A stretch of DNA of 64,000 bases from Rhodospirillum sp047263945 (GTDB lineage: Bacteria; Pseudomonadota; Alphaproteobacteria; Rhodospirillales; Rhodospirillaceae): assembly GCF_047263945.1 (NCBI RefSeq), contig NZ_JBLAVB010000004.1, forward strand, positions 372,001 to 436,000, given 5' to 3'. The position numbers and the translations under genes were made by a program. The notes below the pieces were generated by a model. The model searched no databases. It was not told where the DNA came from and saw nothing but the letters and a program-made list of their open reading frames with translations. Each line of letters starts with the position of its first letter. Positions within the stretch are counted from its first letter, which is position 1. Positions 63,826 through 64,000 of the stretch are shown here, piece after piece.

Positions 63826-64000
63826 ATGAACAGATCCAAGACCTCACCTGCCGCCCCCCCCACGCCAAACGCCGGTTCCCTGCGAGAGGTGGGACGCGCC
63901 TTCCTCACCTTGGGCCTCACAGCCTTTGGTGGTCCAATCGCCCATATGGGGTATTTCCACAAGACCTTCGTCGTCCGTCGGAAATGGTTGGATGAGGAGG
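63826..64000 (+). CDS. chrA: Chromate transporter ChrA, 5' part (runs off the window)
   Basis: 58 residues are visible before the window ends, with no stop. After a Ser/Pro-rich start MNRSKTSPAAPP comes VGRAFLTLGLTAFGGPIAHMGYFHKTF and VRRKWLDEE. This is the N-terminal signature of the CHR family (FLKLGLTSFGGP.AH.G), a proton/anion exchanger of the inner membrane that exports chromate. No clear ribosome site is seen before the ATG. Confidence 0.8.
   Translation, partial: MNRSKTSPAAPPTPNAGSLREVGRAFLTLGLTAFGGPIAHMGYFHKTFVVRRKWLDEE

Overview
The window is a GC-rich stretch of an alphaproteobacterial chromosome, most like the Rhodospirillales. The grounds are the F1 ATP synthase order atpHAGDC, an mdh-sucCD-sucAB-lpd block, a PHA cluster with phaR, an MSSDMAG-type AtpH N-terminus, DUF1127 and DUF484 proteins, and palindromic intergenic repeats of the kind common in this class. 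A genus such as Magnetospira or a relative is only a guess. There is no rRNA, tRNA, CRISPR array, prophage or recognisable insertion sequence with a transposase. Nearly all genes are chromosomal core or common accessory genes.

Layout. 0-5 kb: amgK-murU cell-wall sugar recycling (minus strand), a TrxR-like ferredoxin-NADP reductase, a GNAT acetyltransferase and a glutathione S-transferase. 5-12.6 kb: an orphan Endonuclease_NS_2-like nuclease, then a four-gene periplasmic iron locus (imelysin, di-haem DUF1111 protein, imelysin-like protein, DUF1513 protein) with a Fur-box-like palindrome, divergent from a LysR regulator. 12.9-16.6 kb: an unknown TPR-like protein, fpr, an XRE regulator and an unknown low-complexity protein. 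16.8-22 kb: a polyhydroxyalkanoate block of phaR, a short PhaE-like protein, a compact class III-like phaC, phaA and phaB. 22.7-30 kb: OmpA-like protein, apaG, folE, trkH, macB-macA. 30.5-34.4 kb: glsB-type protein, DUF1127 protein and a chemoreceptor. 34.9-40 kb: the atpHAGDC operon. 40-45 kb: priA, DUF484 protein, xerC and a small membrane protein. 45.4-49.6 kb: a phage-shock locus, with pspF, a GH8 glycosidase, then pspA, pspB and a PspC-like gene behind a sigma-54 promoter with two PspF-type upstream sites. 49.6-51.6 kb: an AlkD-like HEAT protein and a glycosyltransferase. 51.8-61 kb: TCA-cycle genes mdh, sucC, sucD, sucA, sucB, lpd. 61.6-64 kb: an HBM-type chemoreceptor and the 5' end of chrA.

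The most unusual content is non-coding. The intergenic spaces hold a modular family of hairpin elements: palindromes of about 50-60 bp (called A, B, C and E here), a core of about 180 bp with four successive hairpins that sits inside E palindromes, a D element of about 150-170 bp, and a G element of about 140 bp. A, B and E all end in TAGAG...CTCTA and abut each other through shared CTCTAGA junctions. One core is flanked by a 10-bp direct repeat, as after an insertion. One composite runs exactly from the TAG stop of trkH to the TAG stop of macB, so its two ends are the stop codons of both convergent genes. No mobilising enzyme is visible here, so a source acting in trans would be needed.

Starts were moved from the longest reading frame wherever a Shine-Dalgarno sequence or family N-terminus argued for it. 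All family assignments come from reading motifs, not from database searches.
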